Assembly (NCBI GenBank): GCA_946183815.1
Contig: CAMHDG010000106.1
Coordinates: forward strand, 1 to 6,123
From: an uncultured bacterium
GTDB lineage: Bacteria > Cyanobacteriota > Vampirovibrionia > Gastranaerophilales > Gastranaerophilaceae
Reading direction: 5' to 3'
Length of the DNA stretch: 6,123 bases
In this document: one piece after another, positions 4,920 through 6,123 of the stretch
Position numbering within the stretch: the stretch's first letter is position 1
Layout of the letters: the number at the start of each line of letters is the position of its first letter
Notes under the pieces: generated by a model
What the model was told of the DNA's origin: nothing
What the model saw: only the letters and a program-made list of their open reading frames with translations
Database searches by the model: none
Made by a program: the position numbers and the translations under genes

Positions 4920-5933
4920 ATGAGTATAACGTCATATTTAGGAATAGATGTAGGTTCGGTTACAACTAAATTAGCGGTTGTTGATGAGAACGGAAAATAT
5001 ATAGATTCTTACATGTTAAAAACAGCGGGGAAACCTGTGCTGGCTGTACAAACAGGGTTAAATAAAATATTAGAACAGGCTAATTCTGCAAACAGAGAAT
5101 ATGATATAAAGGGTGTTGGAACGACAGGTTCGGGAAGAAACCTTGCAGGTGCGTTAGTTGGTGCAGATATTGTGAAAAACGAGATTACTGCTCACGCTGT
5201 TGCTGCTGCAACAAATATCCCAGGGGTACAAACTATTCTTGAGATTGGCGGACAAGATAGTAAAATTATTATTCTTCGTGACGGTATTGTTACTGATTTC
5301 GCTATGAATACCGTTTGTGCCGCAGGAACAGGCAGTTTCCTTGACCATCAGGCTCAAAGACTTAATGTACCTATTGAAATATTTGGGGAAACCGCTCTTA
5401 AGTCTGAAAACCCTGCCCGCATTGCAGGTCGTTGCGGGGTATTTGCTGAATCTGACCTTATCCATAAACAACAGTTAGGTTATCCCGTTGAAGATTTGTT
5501 ATACGGACTTTGTCAGGCATTAGTCAGAAATTATTTGAGTAACCTCGCATTAGGGAAAGAACTTTTACCTACTGTATCTTTCCAAGGTGGCGTTGCCACT
5601 AATACAGGTATGGTAAAAGCGTTTGAAGAAGCCTTAGAAACAAAAATTGTTGTTCCTGACCACCATCAGACTATGGGTGCAATAGGGGCAGCACTTCTTG
5701 CTATGGAAAATCATCAATATACGGAAAATGAAACAACATTCAAGGGTTGGAATGTAGGGAATATGAATTTCCAATCTATTACTTGTCAGTGCAATGGTTG
5801 TTCTAATAACTGTGAAGTTATTACTATTGTTGAAGGTTATGAAGGACCTCAACACGTAGAAAATATTAAAGATATTCAGGGCAATATTATCGCTCGCTGG
5901 GGCGGTACTTGCGGTCGTTGGGATATTAATTAA
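4920..5933 (+). CDS. 2-hydroxyacyl-CoA dehydratase activase-like ATPase (BadF/BadG/BcrA/BcrD family)
   Basis: This 337-residue protein has the ASKHA ATPase fold: GIDVGSVTTK (8-17), IGGQDSK (109-115) and FQGGVATN (221-228) form the nucleotide site. Cys133 (in CAAGTGSF) and Cys172 (in RCGVFAES) have the same 39-residue spacing as the two cysteines of Acidaminococcus HgdC that hold a [4Fe-4S] cluster between two subunits. Family members use ATP hydrolysis to push one electron into a dehydratase or an aryl-CoA reductase. Beyond the usual ~260-residue core there is a C-terminal extension with CQCNGCSNNCEV (289-300) and GGTCGRW (328-334), a probable metal site known from longer activase relatives. 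No dehydratase subunit (HgdA/B) is in the window; a partner could lie to the right. The ATG at 4920 follows SD AAGGGG. The TAA stop is also the first three bases of repeat copy C. The substrate is unknown. Confidence 0.9.
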   Translation: MSITSYLGIDVGSVTTKLAVVDENGKYIDSYMLKTAGKPVLAVQTGLNKILEQANSANREYDIKGVGTTGSGRNLAGALVGADIVKNEITAHAVAAATNIPGVQTILEIGGQDSKIIILRDGIVTDFAMNTVCAAGTGSFLDHQAQRLNVPIEIFGETALKSENPARIAGRCGVFAESDLIHKQQLGYPVEDLLYGLCQALVRNYLSNLALGKELLPTVSFQGGVATNTGMVKAFEEALETKIVVPDHHQTMGAIGAALLAMENHQYTENETTFKGWNVGNMNFQSITCQCNGCSNNCEVITIVEGYEGPQHVENIKDIQGNIIARWGGTCGRWDIN

Positions 5934-6123
5934 ATTATTGTTTAGGGGTAAATAGGGGTAAATTTATAAAAGACAAACCTCTACAACGGAGAGGTCGTAG
6001 TTGTTTAAATTTGCCTGTAAATTTATTACAAATACGGGAGAGGGTTAAGTTATTAAACCCGCTGTTATTTACCCTCTCTCAAATTTCTAAATTCACTGCA
6101 GGCAGTTCATTAAGAAATTTCTC
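5931..6123 (-). mobile_element. MITE-like repeat, copy C (partial, cut by window end)
   Basis: It begins with the terminal repeat TAAATTATTGTTTA (5931-5944) and then follows the reverse complement of copy B: a GGGGTAAAT-containing stretch, a 6-bp hairpin (5977-5995), a GAGAGGGTT...ACCCTCTCTC segment, and the 40-nt hairpin core, nearly identical to B, at the window end. About 35 bp around 6003-6037 are not in copy B. By comparison with B, about 47 more bases, ending in TAAACAATAATTTA, should follow outside the window. The copy is clearly more diverged from B than A is. Confidence 0.7.
5945..5966 (+). repeat. 22-nt GGGGTAAAT double unit in element C
   Basis: Two GGGGTAAAT units are separated by one base and followed by TTA. 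The same 22 bases occur inverted at 3618-3639. Copy B has only one related unit (TATTTACCCCC at 1390-1399 when read on the + strand). Confidence 0.6.

Noticed and set aside
5154..5471. Antisense open frame of 105 codons inside the activase gene
   Set aside because: It is opposite strongly conserved ATPase and cysteine motifs, with no promoter or SD. The same reasoning removes the antisense frames at 646-888, 2360-2593 and 5634-5855.
5931..6123. CRISPR array from the repeated motifs near the window end
   Set aside because: The repeats are inverted ends and hairpins of one element, not regularly spaced direct repeats with unique spacers.

Overview
The window is AT-rich bacterial DNA with short intergenic gaps, stem-loop terminators and extended -10 promoters (TGCTATAAT or TGCTAGAAT). 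It carries six genes, five on the + strand and one on the - strand, and copies of a short non-coding repeat. The gene content (UDP-galactopyranose mutase, an acyl-CoA synthetase, YidD and an oxygen-sensitive dehydratase activase) fits an anaerobic bacterium with a surface polysaccharide. The style of the two unknown proteins and the base composition would suit a gut Gastranaerophilales (Vampirovibrionia/Melainabacteria) genome, but an AT-rich anaerobe of another phylum cannot be excluded. This placement is an inference.

Layout. 1-50 is the end of a repeat element (copy A). 51-1212 holds a promoter and glf, whose product makes the UDP-galactofuranose precursor. 1210-1415 is a complete 206-bp element (copy B) with 14-bp terminal inverted repeats, oriented opposite to A. 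1444-3276 is a single-gene unit: promoter, a 561-residue long-chain-type acyl-CoA synthetase and a strong terminator. 3284-3507 is yidD, whose promoter predicts a leaderless transcript. 3508-3755 contains a 22-nt fragment of the repeat family and the terminator of the gene on its right. 3756-4148 (- strand) and 4375-4812 (+ strand) are divergent unknown small proteins that share a 226-bp spacer with small palindromes. 4873-5933 is a promoter and a BadF/HgdC-type dehydratase activase. 5931-6123 is a third, diverged copy (C) of the element, cut by the window end.

The genes look like separate transcription units rather than one pathway: promoters sit just behind the preceding terminator, or just behind element B. 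The most unusual feature is the repeat family, which looks like a MITE (a small non-autonomous transposable element) or a large palindromic intergenic repeat. Copies A and B bracket glf in inverted orientation, and the first three bases of copies B and C form the TAA stop codons of glf and of the activase gene. One hairpin inside the element shows a compensatory base-pair change between copies. I see no defence system, CRISPR array, tRNA, rRNA or transposase gene in the window.
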